The notes under the pieces: generated by a model | The model's database searches: none | Seen by the model: the letters and a program-made list of their open reading frames with translations, nothing else | Told to the model about the DNA's origin: nothing | In this document: positions 4,899-5,764 of the stretch, piece by piece | How the letters are laid out: every line of letters begins with the position of its first letter | Numbering within the stretch: the stretch's first letter is position 1 | Assembly (NCBI GenBank): GCA_023954795.1 | Contig: JAGSHA010000222.1 | Span: forward strand, 1-5,764 | Direction of reading: 5' to 3' | Length of the DNA stretch: 5,764 bases | Source: Oceanospirillaceae bacterium | Lineage (GTDB): Bacteria > Pseudomonadota > Gammaproteobacteria > Pseudomonadales > Balneatricaceae | Made by a program: the position numbers and the translations under genes

Positions 4899-5764
4899 TT
4901 ACTTAGGCAGTTTGAAAGTCCACACGCTACCACCCTGGTTCAGGTGCTTAACGCGCTTAGCCACTTCACCACCCCAAAGTGGTACTGCACCACCCCAGCC
5001 AGAAACAACGGATACGTACTGCTCACCGTCCATTTCCCAAGTGATTGGCGAACCAACGATGCCGGAACCGGTGTTGAACTTGTACTTCATCTCACCGTTC
5101 TTCGCATCAAACGCCATCAGGTAACCTTCTGGGTTACCCATGAAGACCAGGTTACCCGCAGTTGCCAGAACACCACCCCACAATGGAGCGTAGTTCTTAT
5201 AGCGCCATACTTCTTTACCGGTCTTAGGATCCATAGCACGCAGAACACCGATGTAATCGTCGTTCAGAGAGCTGATAGTGAAACCTGCACCCAGGTACGC
5301 TGCGCCTTTCTTGTAGGACACTGGCTCGTTCCAGATATCCATCGCCCATTCATTGGATGGTACGTAGAACAGACCGGTGTCCTGACTGAACGCCATTGGC
5401 ATCCAGTTCTTACCACCCAGGAAGGATGGTACAGCACGGATAGCCTTACCTTTCTTACCATCTTTTGAGGCAGAAGGGTCACCCGGGCGGTTCTCGTCGA
5501 CGTAGATCGGACGACCTTTCTTATCCAGACCTTTCGCCCAGCTGATTTCGTCTACAAAAGGGAAACCACGGATGAAGTCACCGTTTTCACGGTTCAGGAC
5601 ATACATAAAGCCGTTACGGTCAGCAGTTGCAGCTGCTTTAACGGTTTTACCGCCATCCTTGTAGTCGAAGGAGATCAGCTCGTTCACACCATCGAAATCC
5701 CAGCCATCGTTTGGCGTGGTCTGGAAGTGCCATGCAATCTTGCCGGTATCCGGATCAATTGCCA
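4899..5764 (-). CDS. exaA: PQQ-dependent alcohol (ethanol) dehydrogenase, ExaA type, C-terminal part
   Basis: The frame is open from the right edge to a TAA at 4899-4901 and gives 287 residues, a little under half of a usual quinoprotein of about 600. ExaA-type enzymes are periplasmic, use PQQ and Ca2+, oxidise ethanol and related alcohols to aldehydes, and pass electrons to a dedicated cytochrome c. Visible are beta-propeller repeats with tryptophan-docking pieces: AIDPDTGKIAWHF at the window edge, GWDFDGVNEL, AMDPKTGKEVWRY, the FLGGKNWMPMAF segment near the cofactor, NYAPLWGGVLATAGNLVF and GSPITWEMDGEQYVSVVSGW. The final VAKRVKHLNQGGSVWTFKLPK is very close to ExaA from memory. The catalytic Asp region and signal peptide should lie just beyond the right edge. 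A GTG at 5687 is internal, since the frame continues upstream in family sequence. Codons are strongly biased to GGT, CGT, AAC, ATC and CTG, consistent with high expression. A methanol dehydrogenase (MxaF/XoxF) is less likely. Confidence 0.92.
   Translation of the reverse strand, partial: AIDPDTGKIAWHFQTTPNDGWDFDGVNELISFDYKDGGKTVKAAATADRNGFMYVLNRENGDFIRGFPFVDEISWAKGLDKKGRPIYVDENRPGDPSASKDGKKGKAIRAVPSFLGGKNWMPMAFSQDTGLFYVPSNEWAMDIWNEPVSYKKGAAYLGAGFTISSLNDDYIGVLRAMDPKTGKEVWRYKNYAPLWGGVLATAGNLVFMGNPEGYLMAFDAKNGEMKYKFNTGSGIVGSPITWEMDGEQYVSVVSGWGGAVPLWGGEVAKRVKHLNQGGSVWTFKLPK

Noticed and set aside
4693..5124. 143-codon plus-strand open frame running into exaA
   Set aside because: Low-complexity S/P/T-rich product, crosses the exaA terminator and the antisense of its 3' end; no ribosome binding site.

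Overview
The window looks like chromosomal DNA of a Gram-negative, probably marine, gammaproteobacterium. This is inferred from the gene content: a Pseudomonas-type PQQ ethanol oxidation pair (exaA, exaC), an HDOD-domain signalling protein and a YeeE/YedE sulfur transporter. No ribosomal RNA or other taxonomic marker is present. I see no insertion sequence, phage gene, CRISPR array or tRNA.

Layout from left to right: (1) the 3' end of a probable ABC-transporter substrate-binding protein gene (+, cut by the left edge). (2) A perfectly palindromic bidirectional terminator. (3) A convergent YeeE/YedE-family membrane transporter gene (-), with an FNR/ANR-like box centred 41.5 bp upstream of a predicted start site. 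(4) A 328-bp gap holding that promoter and three stem-loops, including a clear intrinsic terminator, at the 3' end of the next gene. (5) exaC-type NAD-dependent aldehyde dehydrogenase (-, 506 aa, complete). (6) A 400-bp divergent regulatory region with spaced repeats and a TTGACA promoter. (7) A small HDOD-domain protein gene (+, 275 aa). (8) A convergent gap with a strong terminator for the next gene. (9) The C-terminal 287 residues of an ExaA-type PQQ-dependent alcohol dehydrogenase (-, cut by the right edge).

How the genes fit together: ExaA-type enzymes oxidise ethanol and other short-chain alcohols to aldehydes in the periplasm. ExaC-type dehydrogenases then oxidise the aldehyde to the acid with NAD+ in the cytoplasm, so exaA and exaC form one pathway. 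They are not one operon here. exaA has its own terminator, and the HDOD gene lies between them on the opposite strand. The HDOD protein has lost part of the metal-binding HD signature, so it is more likely a regulatory scaffold than a phosphodiesterase. The transporter gene and the substrate-binding-protein fragment form a separate unit to the left.

The genes are of ordinary families. The less obvious content is regulatory: the FNR/ANR-type promoter of the transporter gene, the stem-loop cluster after exaC, and the repeats upstream of exaC. I did not find a convincing undescribed system.
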